DNA of 49,278 nt from Selenomonadaceae bacterium (GTDB lineage Bacteria > Bacillota > Negativicutes > Selenomonadales > Selenomonadaceae), in the NCBI GenBank assembly GCA_017475745.1, contig JAFVEZ010000007.1:1-49278 (forward strand). The letters run 5' to 3'. Position 1 is the stretch's first letter, and the number at the start of each line of letters is the position of its first letter. This document shows, in pieces, positions 15,430 through 24,975 of this stretch. The notes under the pieces were generated by a model, which was not told the origin of the DNA, ran no database searches, and saw nothing but the letters and a program-made list of their open reading frames with translations. A program made the translations under genes and the position numbers.

Positions 15430-15987
15430 ATGTCAAAAACTTTTTTAAATGGTCTCATTGTGTTGGTGCCTGTAGGCATAACTCTTTTCGTAGTCATGCA
15501 AATCTTGAATTTCACAGAAGGTGTCCTCGGTAAACATTTGCCATTTTACTTTCCAGGTATAGGACTAATAGCCGTGTTGTTAGTAATATATATAGTCGGC
15601 TGGATTTCAACTCATTGGTTGCTAAAACATGTAATATCATTCGGTGAGTCGCTTCTTAATAAGATACCTGTTGTGAAGTTCATATACAACAGCGTCAAAC
15701 AATTCTCAACGGCTATCTTTGAATCTAACAGCATGTTCCAAAATGTAGTCCTCGTGCCCTTTCATCAATCGCTGGCAATGGGTTTTCTGATGCCAAATGT
15801 ACCGTCGGTGATTAAAGATAAACTCGACAAAGATGTCGTCTGTGTTTTTGTGCCTTGGAGTTTAAATATAACTTCCGGTACAAATTTATTCGTCAAGCGC
15901 AGTGAAGTTATACCGATTGACATCAAATCAGATGCGGCACTACAGTTTATGTTGACTGCCGGCAATGCTGAGATAAAATCAAAGTAA
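15430..15987 (+). CDS. DUF502 family membrane protein
   Basis: A 185-residue protein of the DUF502 family, widespread but of unknown function. Two hydrophobic segments are visible (about 6-28 and 46-66), then the family motif IPVVKFIYNSVKQF and a soluble C-terminal part with VLVPF and VCVFVPW. It probably sits in the inner membrane with its tail in the cytoplasm. Start ATG 15430 has GGAG 8 bp upstream; a GTG at 15421 in frame overlaps that site. Monocistronic. Confidence 0.85.
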   Translation: MSKTFLNGLIVLVPVGITLFVVMQILNFTEGVLGKHLPFYFPGIGLIAVLLVIYIVGWISTHWLLKHVISFGESLLNKIPVVKFIYNSVKQFSTAIFESNSMFQNVVLVPFHQSLAMGFLMPNVPSVIKDKLDKDVVCVFVPWSLNITSGTNLFVKRSEVIPIDIKSDAALQFMLTAGNAEIKSK

Positions 15988-15997
15988 ACATTACAAA

Positions 15998-16041
15998 AGC
16001 CGCTGCACGGTATTACTCGCTGCAACGGCTCTTTTATTTTT
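15998..16041 (+). terminator. Terminator of the DUF502 gene
   Basis: AGCCGCTGCA and TGCAACGGCT form a stem with one mismatch, followed by CTTTTATTTTT. It starts 11 bp after the stop codon. Confidence 0.85.
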
Positions 16042-16064
16042 GGTTCGATTCCAGATCGAATGAC

Positions 16065-16406
16065 TTATTTTTCATTGCTGTCAGTCTCTCCGGCAATGAC
16101 TTTGGATATCTTTCCAAAGGCTTCCTGATTTCTAGCTCCGTGAATACTCAACACCAGACTCTTACCTGGAGTAATTTCAAGATTTATCAAACTGAGAATA
16201 CTGTTGCTGCTGCCGACCTTCTTACCGCTTATCAGCCTTACAAGGCAGCCGGTCTCTTCAGCAATCTTAACGATATGGGCACACTCTCTGAGAGCGAGAA
16301 TACCTTTGGCAACCATGATAAAACTCACCACTGCGCCGTACTTCTCCAGCTCTTTACTGCTCACATCAATATTTATATTTTCAACCTTTTTGAATGTTTT
16401 TTTCAT
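16065..16406 (-). CDS. HPr-like protein lacking the active-site histidine
   Basis: A 113-residue protein that aligns with PTS phosphocarrier HPr over residues 27-105. The HPr block around His15 (GIHARPA) reads GILALRE (35-41), so His is replaced by Leu and the following Arg by Leu. The Ser46 region is kept: GKKVGSSNSILSLINLEI, with Ser69 in the Ser46 position. The N-terminus is about 20 residues longer than in HPr. It cannot carry PEP-derived phosphate as HPr does. Bacillus Crh, which has Gln15 and works only through Ser46 phosphorylation by HPr kinase in catabolite control, is the closest known analogy. Start ATG 16406 behind GGGGAAA. Divergent from aspS. Confidence 0.7.
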   Translation of the reverse strand: MKKTFKKVENINIDVSSKELEKYGAVVSFIMVAKGILALRECAHIVKIAEETGCLVRLISGKKVGSSNSILSLINLEITPGKSLVLSIHGARNQEAFGKISKVIAGETDSNEK

Positions 16407-16476
16407 AGTTCATTTCCCCTATTCTCTTTCCAGGTTAATGGTTTTGTTTTATGTGACTTCCCTGTCGACGTGTGCA

Positions 16477-16505
16477 ATTCTATCACTATATTTTCATTTT
16501 GGCAA
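16477..16505 (-). promoter_or_regulatory. Promoter of the HPr-like gene
   Basis: TTGCCA (16505-16500) and TAGAAT (16482-16477) with a 17-bp spacer on the minus strand, about 70 bp upstream of the ATG. Confidence 0.5.
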
Positions 16506-16577
16506 CAGGCAATTTTTATTGTTTTGTTCCAAATTCATTCTCATTTACTTCGATTTTATTTTTTTACTGCGGATTTG

Positions 16578-16607
16578 TTGACATTTACTAAAGCCTTCAG
16601 TTATAAT
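16578..16607 (+). promoter_or_regulatory. Promoter of aspS
   Basis: Consensus TTGACA (16578-16583) and TATAAT (16602-16607) with an 18-bp spacer, 33 bp before the start codon. No T-box leader fits in this short distance. Confidence 0.75.
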
Positions 16608-16639
16608 GAAAATATAAGATTTACTGGGAGTGATTTAAT

Positions 16640-18457
16640 TTGCAACGCACTAATGTTTGTGGTGAACTTAGATTATCTAATGTCGATAATATTGTCAATC
16701 TTGCTGGTTGGGTGTCTCGCAGACGCGACCACGGCGGTCTTATTTTCGTTGATCTTCGCGACCGTTCTGGCATCGTTCAGATTGTATTTGACGAAGCTGC
16801 TCTTGGCGCTGAAGCTTTTGATCTCGCTGAAACTTTACGTAATGAGTTTGTTGTGCAGGTCTCCGGTACCGTCCGCGCTCGCTCTGAGGATACAATCAAT
16901 CCGAAGATGGAGACAGGTGAGATTGAGGTTGTTGTAAGCAAGCTTAATATTCTCAACAAAGCAAAAACACCTCCATTTTACATTCAAGACGGTATTGACG
17001 TTGATGAGAATGTTCGTCTTAAATATCGTTATCTCGACCTTCGTCGTCCTGAAATGCAACAGAATATTATGCTTAGACACAAGGTCACAATGATTATGCG
17101 TAAATATCTTGATGAGCAAGGCTTCTTAGAGATAGAGACGCCTATGCTCTGCCGTTCAACTCCAGAAGGTGCTCGTGATTTCCTTGTTCCGAGTCGTCTT
17201 AATGCAGGTCAATTCTATGCTCTGCCGCAGTCTCCGCAAATCTTCAAGCAACTCTTAATGGTTAGCGGCATGGAGAAATATTTTCAGATTGTTCGCTGTT
17301 TCCGTGATGAGGACTTGAGAGCTGATCGCCAGCCGGAATTTACTCAACTTGATATTGAGACTTCCTTCCTAGACCAAGATGACATTCTCACTATAATGGA
17401 AGGTCTGATTAAAGATATTTTTGAGTCAACCTTGAATGTTGAGATTAAAACGCCTTTCCAGAGAATGAGTTGGCAAGAAGCTATGGATCGCTTCGGCTCC
17501 GATAAGCCTGATCTGCGCTTCGGTATGGAACTCATGGACATTTCCAAGTATCTTGGTGGCTCTGAGTTTAAGGTCTTCAACAGCGTCCTGGAGAGTGGCG
17601 GACAGATTAAAGTTATCCGCGTAGACGATTATGCTGACATTCCGCGCCGCGAACTTGACAGTCTCGTTGAATATGTCAAAATCTACGGTGCTAAGGGTCT
17701 TGCCTGGATTCAATACTCTCAAGAGGGCGTCAAGTCACCGTTCAAGAAGTTCTACAGCGATGAGACCTTCGAGACAATCAAGAAGGCAACCGGCTGCAAG
17801 ACAGGTGATCTGCTCCTCGTTGTCGGTGACAAAGCTTCTGTCGTTGCCCAGGCCCTTGGTGAGTTGAGATTAGAGATGGCACGTCGCCGCAACCTCATTG
17901 ATCCAGACAAACTCTGCTTCCTCTGGGTTGTTGATTTTCCGATGTTCGAGTATGTCGAAGAAGACAAGCGCTACAAGGCTATGCATCACCCGTTCACAAT
18001 GCCACGCAAGGACGACTGGTCGATCTTCGGCTACAATGAGACTGACGATACCTTCTCAAAGCCTGCCAAACTTGATGATATTGCTTCTGTCAAGGCTGAT
18101 GCTTATGATATTGTTCTCAATGGTGTTGAGATGGGTGGCGGTTCTTTGAGAATTTATCGCTCTGACTTGCAAGAGAAAGTTTTTGAGGCAATCGGTCTCA
18201 CCAAAGAAGAAGCTCACGCTAAGTTCGGCTTTTTGATGGACGCTTTTGAATATGGCACTCCACCTCATGGCGGAATTGCCTTTGGTCTTGACAGAATGAT
18301 AATGTTGATGGCGAAGCGCAAGTCAATCCGCGACGTTATCGCCTTCCCGAAGACTCAATCTGCTGTCGATCCGATGAGTCATGCACCTTCGGAAGTTGAC
18401 GACAAACAACTTAGAGAACTTCACATTAAGAGTACAGTCAAAAAATCTCAATCGTAA
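16640..18457 (+). CDS. aspS: Aspartyl-tRNA synthetase, probably non-discriminating (Asp/Asn)
   Basis: A 605-residue bacterial-type class II AspRS: N-terminal OB anticodon-binding domain (about 1-105), catalytic core with motif 2 near CFRDEDLRADRQPEFTQ, the GAD insertion (about 290-420) and motif 3 GLDRMIMLM. Residue 31 in RRRDHGG is His; in studied enzymes His here goes with charging both tRNA-Asp and tRNA-Asn, whereas Leu, as in E. coli, goes with strict tRNA-Asp use. Asn-tRNA would then be made by the GatCAB amidotransferase, which is not in the window. Start is TTG 16640 behind GGGAG. Confidence 0.96.
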   Translation: MQRTNVCGELRLSNVDNIVNLAGWVSRRRDHGGLIFVDLRDRSGIVQIVFDEAALGAEAFDLAETLRNEFVVQVSGTVRARSEDTINPKMETGEIEVVVSKLNILNKAKTPPFYIQDGIDVDENVRLKYRYLDLRRPEMQQNIMLRHKVTMIMRKYLDEQGFLEIETPMLCRSTPEGARDFLVPSRLNAGQFYALPQSPQIFKQLLMVSGMEKYFQIVRCFRDEDLRADRQPEFTQLDIETSFLDQDDILTIMEGLIKDIFESTLNVEIKTPFQRMSWQEAMDRFGSDKPDLRFGMELMDISKYLGGSEFKVFNSVLESGGQIKVIRVDDYADIPRRELDSLVEYVKIYGAKGLAWIQYSQEGVKSPFKKFYSDETFETIKKATGCKTGDLLLVVGDKASVVAQALGELRLEMARRRNLIDPDKLCFLWVVDFPMFEYVEEDKRYKAMHHPFTMPRKDDWSIFGYNETDDTFSKPAKLDDIASVKADAYDIVLNGVEMGGGSLRIYRSDLQEKVFEAIGLTKEEAHAKFGFLMDAFEYGTPPHGGIAFGLDRMIMLMAKRKSIRDVIAFPKTQSAVDPMSHAPSEVDDKQLRELHIKSTVKKSQS

Positions 18458-18510
18458 ATTTTTAATGAAAATTTAATCTAAATATTAAACAAATTTTTAA
18501 ATTTTTACGA

Positions 18511-18516
18511 TATAAT
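18511..18516 (+). promoter_or_regulatory. Likely -10 element of the large RTX-like gene
   Basis: TATAAT in a strongly AT-rich 100-bp spacer after aspS, 49 bp before the ATG. No convincing -35 and no terminator for aspS were found in the spacer, so some readthrough from aspS is possible. Confidence 0.4.
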
Positions 18517-18564
18517 ATATATGGAGAATAGGAGTGTAGAATTTTAACAAAGGAGTGATTTATT

Positions 18565-21500
18565 ATGGCTAATATTGTTAGCAATGATAGCAACACCATT
18601 ACTGGTTCTTTAAACGCTAACGACCATGTTACTGTTTATGGTAGTGCTGGTGATGGTAAATTCACTAATACGGGTCAGAGTGTCATAATATATGGTGGTT
18701 CCAGTGATAATGATGTCGAAAATACTGGTTCTTCTGCCACAATCTATGGTGATGCCGGTAATGATACTCTTGTAAACACTGGCTCTTCTGCCATTATAGA
18801 CGGAGGTTCCGGCAACGACTCAATTAAATCCGGAGGTGCTAATGCACTTATAACCGGTGGTGATGGTAGTGATGTTATAGAAGTTTCCGGAATCAATTCT
18901 ACTATCTCTGGCGGTGACGGTAATGATGTGTTTGTCTACTCTAACCAAAACGCTGATCTTTTAATTGAAGATTACTCTCAAGTCGGTGATGAAGATATAC
19001 TTCAAGTCAATAGTGGGGCTATTTCTGGTATCACTACTGTTGGATCAGATTTAATTTTATCAGTAAATTCGGGTAACCACATTACTCTCAAAGGCTCTGC
19101 CAGCTCGGTTTTGCATCTTCGCAACGATTCCGGAGACACAGTCTCTTCCAATCAGTCGGGTATTACCATTAATGGCACTGCCAAGAAAGATTCTATCATC
19201 TCAAGTGGTGGCAATGTATTGGTCAATACCGCTGTTGGTGATGACACAATTAATATTAGTGGCTCTGGTTCTACTGTCAACTCAGGTGCTGATGACGATT
19301 ATATCAATGTCTCCGGTGCCAACAGCTCAATCAATGCCGGTGATGGCAGCAACACCTTGGTCTCTTCCGGTTATAACAATACACTTCAAGCAGGTAATGG
19401 CAATGATTTGATTACCATTACCGACAACAACACCTATATCTTCACAGGTGGCAAGGATACTCTTAATGGCTATACCGATAAATCAAAAATTAAGCTTGAA
19501 GGAGATTTCGTTTCATTCTCGGGTTTTGCTAATTCTGATACACATCTTGTTACTCTTACCTTCAGTGATACTACCAACGCAGTTATAGGGACTCTTGAGA
19601 TTCCAGATGCGACAGGCAAAGTCCTGAATATCATTCAAACTGATGGTACTGCTGTTGGTCCTATCTACACTGGTACTAGTGATAAGATTGATACCAAGTA
19701 TAATGCTGCGTCTAATAGTACTTTCTCTGGCAGCGATGAAGACGATTACATTGTCTCTTCCGGTTCCAACAATCTCATCAAACCTGGTAAAGGCAACGAT
19801 ACTGTTCAGTTCATTCATACCTCTGTTGATTCCGGCTCGGTCATCAACTATACTTCCGGCAAAGATGTCGTTATTGGATTTGATTCAATCGACGCAGTTC
19901 GTCTTGAATATACTGATGGTGGTTATAATACTATCGGTGCCAGCTATGATGGCAATGATCTCAAGATACTAAACGATTCCGACACAGATGTCGTACTCAC
20001 CCTCAAAAATGTCAAGACTAAAACTGTAGAGGTGAATCGCGACGTTGTCAATACTGTTTATGCCAAAAATGGCGCAGTTACACTCAATGGCGTAAATACA
20101 AGTGATGTCTTCTACTATAAGGCAGGATCCGGCAATCAGTTAATCAACGGTTATAATGGCAATGACTCAATCGTTGTCAGCACTGATACAAATGTTACCG
20201 CTGCAGGCTCCAAGAGCGGCAATGTCATCTTCGGTATGGGTGACGGTTCCTCACTGACTATCAGCGGTGGTGCAAGTGAGAAACTTAATATTGTTGGTTA
20301 TGGCGCTCAAGAATATGGTGAGAAAAGCATTGAGGTTGAAGATAAAGATGGAGATATTATAAACACCACTCTTAATGCTGCGGTTGTCACCATTGACGGA
20401 GCAACCAGTAGACACAATTCCGTTTGGTTGGTCGGCAACAAGAACAACAACAAGATTCTTGGTACTGAGAAGGTCGGCTCTACTCTCCATGGTGGCACTG
20501 GCAATGATACTCTCACCGGCGGTACGACTTCCGATATATTCATCTACAGCTCTGGTAAGGACGTTATTACCGACTACTTTGGCAAGACTGGCGATCTCAG
20601 CTCTACCATTGATGCTGCGCGCTATGAGACTGACACTGATGTTATTAGTCTTGGCAGTGCATTCAGCAGCTATTCAATCAGCGGTCAAGATGTCACATTT
20701 ACAATCGGTACAGGTTCGCTCAAAGTTCTTGGCGGTAAGAACAAGCTGATTACATTCCTTGATTCTAAGGGTGATATTGACACCGGTACTACCAAGATTT
20801 ACAGAAGCTCGACAGAGTTCATTGTCACGGCTGATGATATAGCTTCCTTAAAGACTGTTCAATCTACAACAACAGTCGGTGAGATTGCCAATCCTGTAAT
20901 AGTGACTGTGACAGCGGCTGATTCTAAGGTCACTCTGATCGATGCTAACCTTGAGCTTGATAATTCTAGTGAAACCGATTTGCAGTTTACTAACCTTTAC
21001 ATAACCGGCAATGCTGCAGCGGATACTATCAAGGCCAGCAGGTACGGCAATGATACTTTGAGTGGCGGCGGTACTAAGGCTGATACTCTCGTAGGCAGCG
21101 GAACTCTCGAAGGTGCAAATACCGGTAGTGATACTTATCTCTATCAGTATGGTCAAGGTAAAGATGTCATTGTCAACTATAAAGAAGCAGATAGAATATT
21201 CTTCACCTCGACTGATACTACTCTCACTGGATCAACCATTAAGAGTGGCAATGTCACATTCTCTGTCACTGATCTCAAAGGTAAGAATAAGTCTACCTTT
21301 GTGGTTCGTGACGTTGCAGGTAAGAAGATAACCTTCGAGAACGAAGATGGAACACTCTATTCTCAAGTCTTTGGCACTACTGCAATTACCATTGGCAATG
21401 AAGATCAAGTAACCGTTAATACCAAGCCTAACACTGCTGTAAAGACAATAGACGCTTCAGCGCGTACCACTGATGCTTATATAATTGGTAATGCCAAAGC

Positions 21501-24500
21501 AAACTCTATCAAAGGTGGTACAACTGGTGAGTTCACTCTTCAAGGTGGTGCCGGCAAGGACACCTTAACTCGCGGCGACAATAGCAAGACAACCTTTGCA
21601 TTTGGCAGCAATGAAGGTACTGCAAATGTCGTCACCAGTTATATTGAGGGTTCTGATACAATTAAAGTTCTCAGCGGTGCTCTTACCTCAACAGCTACGA
21701 TTAAAGGCTCCAATGACCTCACCTTTACAATCGGTAAGACTAAGGTTAGAGTCAAAGATGCCAAGGGCAAGGCAATTACCGTTGTTGATGCTAATGATAC
21801 AAGCACGACACAGGTTTACGGTCTTGCTTCGATAAAAGTTGCAGACGCTGATGCCGATGAAAACGCAACTGTCAATACTGCTGCAAACTCAACGGTTGTT
21901 ACCATTGATGCGGCTGAACGTACTGAATCAATATATCTGGCAGGCAACTCAAAGGGCAATGTAATTCTTGCAGGCAAAGGCAATGAGACGATTGCAACTG
22001 CTAAGGGCAAGGATACTGTTACATTCAATACTCTTGATGATTCAAAGCATGTCATCATTACTGATTATGTCTCCGGAACTGACAAAATTAGACTTGCTAG
22101 TGGTGTGACAATAGTTGCAGCTGAGACCCTTAAATCTGGAAATGCTACTGCTCTGAATGGTGCTACTCTTGCTGCTGATACAATGTTGCTTACTCTTGAG
22201 AGCGATACGGGTTCTGGAAAGATCATGACCAAGCTGGCTGTAGAAGGCGCAATCACCACCAGCAAGAAGGGCAAGGTCACCTATGGCAAGCTCACTGTCA
22301 TTGATGATACCAAGGGCATTACTTACTCTCAGGCTTATGGTGTTGATTCTATTGCCGTTGCTAATTCTGACGGTGCAACCGTTGATGTCAATGGTAACAG
22401 TACAGTTAAGATTATCAACGCCAAGAAGAGAACTACAAAATCAGTCATTCTCGGTAATGATAATGTCAACAGCATTGTTGGCGGTACTAAGGCCGATACA
22501 ATCTACGCAGGTATTAATGGTGCAACCATTAACGCTGCAGCTGGCAATGACAAGATATTCGGTGTGATAAGCGATACTACCAGAGTTGTTAGTGTCAACG
22601 GCGGCAAGGGTAATGACACTGTTGTTGCAGGCGCAGGTGCTAATACTATTGCTACGGGTGCCGGCAATGATGTGGTTTATCTCAGTGCGAAGAATAGCTT
22701 CTTTGATAGTGGCACAACTAATCTTGGAACAGATTTGATAACTGACTATGCGGCAGGTAAAGACAAGCTCTTCATTGAGAGTGGCACTTATCTTGTCGCC
22801 AGCAGTAGTCTCGCAGGCGGTACAGATATAATGTTGACTTTCGGCTTCGGTACAGGCACAGATTCAGGCACTAAGCTTGTTAAACTCAGTTCTACTAAGA
22901 ATAAGAAGATCACCATTGTCGACGAAGCCACAGGTCTTACTACTAAACAGGCTTATGGTGTTGATAGTGTAGCTGTAGCTAATGGAGATGCCGAGACCGT
23001 TGACGGCAGTGCTGCTTACAACTCCGCTCTGAAGATCATTAATGCCAAGAAGGTCACCAAGAAGGGTCTTTACCTCATTGGTAACAGCAATAACGGCAGT
23101 AAGATCGTTGGTGGCAGCAAGGCTGATACTATCAAGAGCGGCAGCGGCAACACGACCATGACGGGTGGCAAGGGTAATGATATCTTCATTTACGGCGGCG
23201 GCAATGACACCATTACCGACTACAGCATCACCAGCAAGAACAATGATGTAATTAACTTTGCCAATGGAACTCCAACCTATTATCATGTCGATGGTAAGAA
23301 TGTTGTCCTTGAGTTCAACAGCGGTACTACAAGCACCAATACCTTGACTATAGTCAACGGTAAGGATAAGAAGATCACCTTTGGAACCAGCTTCACATTC
23401 GACGGTATGCCTAAAGACGGCGTCTGGAATGACTATACCGAACTGGTCCTCACAAAAACTAAATCTGGTTCAGCCGTCAAGGGTAGCGGTCTTGATAGTC
23501 GTACGACTTTGATAGATGCTACAAAGTATGGTAGTTCAATCACTATTGTTGGCAACGATAAGAGCAGTACTCTCAATGGCAGCGCGAAGGCAGATCAGAT
23601 CAGCGGTGGCGGCGAGAATGATCTCATTACTACCGGCAAGGGTAAGGATACAATCTCACTCAGTGGTGGTATAGATACTATTACTGACTATGCAACAGGC
23701 AGTGATGTGCTCAATCTCAATGGTTACATCCTCAAGAGTGCAAAAGTGACTGATGCTGTGATATTTACTACTGTCGACAAGTCTGGTAATGAAGGAACAT
23801 TGAGAGTAGAAGGTGCTGTCTCAAAGAAAGGTGTCAATCAGAAGATTACTGTTTATGACGGCACACGTACGACAAGCCAGGTCTATGGAGCTACTGCAAT
23901 AACCATAGGCGGTAGCGACGGTGATGTCTTTGATCTGTCAACCGATGTCAACAGCAATGTAACAAAGGCAGATGCCAGCAAGAGGAAAGCCACTAAGTCA
24001 ATCAGGATTATCAGCGGTTCCAAGAATACTGAACTGATAGGTGGTGCCGGCGCTGATACATTGATAGGTGGTGATGGCGGTGGTAAACTCACCGGCGGTG
24101 CAGGCAACGATTCACTTGTCGGCGGCAAAGGTGCAACGACCTTCAATCCTGGCAAGGGCGATGACCATATTGTGATCTCCACTGAAGATGGTAGGAGTGC
24201 TGCTACTATAACCTATACTGCGGGTGGCGACAAGATATACAACTATAAGCTGGGCGACAGTATAAATCTGGCTGATGCAAGTACAGCCAAGGTGAAAGAT
24301 GCTAGGAAGAATGGAAATTCCTATACCATCAACTTCAAAGGTGGCGGCTCATTGGATATTGGTCTGGCTGCAGGTGTGTCTGCAAGTGATGTATTCACTG
24401 TGAAGAAAGAAGCCACGCAGGTTAAGAAGAGCGGCACCAAGAAAGGTGGCACCGGATCAGATAGTGGCACGACGGTCTATGATTGGACGGTCAACTACTA

Positions 24501-24819
24501 CGTGAGTATCAGTGGTATAAAGGATGCAGTTTACTCTACCACTACAATAACCAAGGTAGCTACAAAAGCAGAAGCCGAAGCAGCGGCACCAGCAGCAACA
24601 GCTTACGAAGAACGCTACGACGGTTATGAAGAACTTTACAGCACTTCTGAACTCTTCACAGATGATGTGCTGGCAAGTCCAGACGATTTGAGCGAGATCA
24701 CCACCTCGAATGTCGATAAGACTGCAATCGCAGTTGATCTTACATCAACAAGCGATCTTACTGACTTCAAGACAGCTAGTGAGTCATTGACTACAATCAC
24801 ACAGAACAACAAGAAATAG
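18565..24819 (+). CDS. Giant RTX-like calcium-binding repeat protein (2084 residues)
   Basis: A very long Gly/Asp/Thr/Ser-rich protein in which I see no cysteine. Residues 1 to about 300 are runs of RTX-like nonapeptides (GGSGND, GGDGND). The remainder is a series of about eight modules of roughly 150-200 residues. Each opens with a T(S/K)Q(V/A)YG...I motif, then an IDA-KRT/ART strand, IxGNxxxNxIxGG, one or more GGxGxDT repeats and a DYxxGxD segment. RTX repeats fold as calcium-bound parallel beta-rolls outside the cell. There is no N-terminal signal peptide; the acidic C-terminus with YEERY and YSTSEL may be a type I secretion signal, but no transporter genes are adjacent. It is likely a surface or secreted adhesin-like protein. 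AAAGGAGTGA precedes ATG 18565. Confidence 0.85.
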   Translation: MANIVSNDSNTITGSLNANDHVTVYGSAGDGKFTNTGQSVIIYGGSSDNDVENTGSSATIYGDAGNDTLVNTGSSAIIDGGSGNDSIKSGGANALITGGDGSDVIEVSGINSTISGGDGNDVFVYSNQNADLLIEDYSQVGDEDILQVNSGAISGITTVGSDLILSVNSGNHITLKGSASSVLHLRNDSGDTVSSNQSGITINGTAKKDSIISSGGNVLVNTAVGDDTINISGSGSTVNSGADDDYINVSGANSSINAGDGSNTLVSSGYNNTLQAGNGNDLITITDNNTYIFTGGKDTLNGYTDKSKIKLEGDFVSFSGFANSDTHLVTLTFSDTTNAVIGTLEIPDATGKVLNIIQTDGTAVGPIYTGTSDKIDTKYNAASNSTFSGSDEDDYIVSSGSNNLIKPGKGNDTVQFIHTSVDSGSVINYTSGKDVVIGFDSIDAVRLEYTDGGYNTIGASYDGNDLKILNDSDTDVVLTLKNVKTKTVEVNRDVVNTVYAKNGAVTLNGVNTSDVFYYKAGSGNQLINGYNGNDSIVVSTDTNVTAAGSKSGNVIFGMGDGSSLTISGGASEKLNIVGYGAQEYGEKSIEVEDKDGDIINTTLNAAVVTIDGATSRHNSVWLVGNKNNNKILGTEKVGSTLHGGTGNDTLTGGTTSDIFIYSSGKDVITDYFGKTGDLSSTIDAARYETDTDVISLGSAFSSYSISGQDVTFTIGTGSLKVLGGKNKLITFLDSKGDIDTGTTKIYRSSTEFIVTADDIASLKTVQSTTTVGEIANPVIVTVTAADSKVTLIDANLELDNSSETDLQFTNLYITGNAAADTIKASRYGNDTLSGGGTKADTLVGSGTLEGANTGSDTYLYQYGQGKDVIVNYKEADRIFFTSTDTTLTGSTIKSGNVTFSVTDLKGKNKSTFVVRDVAGKKITFENEDGTLYSQVFGTTAITIGNEDQVTVNTKPNTAVKTIDASARTTDAYIIGNAKANSIKGGTTGEFTLQGGAGKDTLTRGDNSKTTFAFGSNEGTANVVTSYIEGSDTIKVLSGALTSTATIKGSNDLTFTIGKTKVRVKDAKGKAITVVDANDTSTTQVYGLASIKVADADADENATVNTAANSTVVTIDAAERTESIYLAGNSKGNVILAGKGNETIATAKGKDTVTFNTLDDSKHVIITDYVSGTDKIRLASGVTIVAAETLKSGNATALNGATLAADTMLLTLESDTGSGKIMTKLAVEGAITTSKKGKVTYGKLTVIDDTKGITYSQAYGVDSIAVANSDGATVDVNGNSTVKIINAKKRTTKSVILGNDNVNSIVGGTKADTIYAGINGATINAAAGNDKIFGVISDTTRVVSVNGGKGNDTVVAGAGANTIATGAGNDVVYLSAKNSFFDSGTTNLGTDLITDYAAGKDKLFIESGTYLVASSSLAGGTDIMLTFGFGTGTDSGTKLVKLSSTKNKKITIVDEATGLTTKQAYGVDSVAVANGDAETVDGSAAYNSALKIINAKKVTKKGLYLIGNSNNGSKIVGGSKADTIKSGSGNTTMTGGKGNDIFIYGGGNDTITDYSITSKNNDVINFANGTPTYYHVDGKNVVLEFNSGTTSTNTLTIVNGKDKKITFGTSFTFDGMPKDGVWNDYTELVLTKTKSGSAVKGSGLDSRTTLIDATKYGSSITIVGNDKSSTLNGSAKADQISGGGENDLITTGKGKDTISLSGGIDTITDYATGSDVLNLNGYILKSAKVTDAVIFTTVDKSGNEGTLRVEGAVSKKGVNQKITVYDGTRTTSQVYGATAITIGGSDGDVFDLSTDVNSNVTKADASKRKATKSIRIISGSKNTELIGGAGADTLIGGDGGGKLTGGAGNDSLVGGKGATTFNPGKGDDHIVISTEDGRSAATITYTAGGDKIYNYKLGDSINLADASTAKVKDARKNGNSYTINFKGGGSLDIGLAAGVSASDVFTVKKEATQVKKSGTKKGGTGSDSGTTVYDWTVNYYVSISGIKDAVYSTTTITKVATKAEAEAAAPAATAYEERYDGYEELYSTSELFTDDVLASPDDLSEITTSNVDKTAIAVDLTSTSDLTDFKTASESLTTITQNNKK

Positions 24820-24845
24820 TTGTAAGAACAGGCGATAAGGTGTTT

Positions 24846-24872
24846 GGAGCAAGTGTCAACATTACTTGCTCC
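24846..24872 (+). terminator. Hairpin after the giant RTX-like gene
   Basis: GGAGCAAGT (24846-24854) pairs perfectly with ACTTGCTCC (24864-24872). It lacks a T-run, so it may protect the 3' end or slow polymerase before the stronger terminator about 30 bp on. Confidence 0.5.
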
Positions 24873-24901
24873 TTGACCCTTAAACCTACGTGATAGATAT
24901 C

Positions 24902-24944
24902 AAAAAAGAGTCCTACAATCTCAATGAAAGTAGGGCTCTTTTGA
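24902..24944. terminator. Bidirectional terminator between the RTX-like gene and hup
   Basis: AAAAGAGTCCTAC and GTAGGGCTCTTTT form a 13-bp stem with one mismatch, flanked by A and T runs on the two sides. It fits both the RTX-like gene and hup. Confidence 0.88.
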
Positions 24945-24975
24945 TTTGTGGTTTTAATCAACGATCAAGAACCGA

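Noticed and set aside
16584..16640. T-box leader for aspS
   Set aside because: The promoter lies about 33 bp from the start, leaving no room for a T-box.
18458..18564. Terminator after aspS
   Set aside because: The spacer is very AT-rich and no GC stem with a T-run was found.
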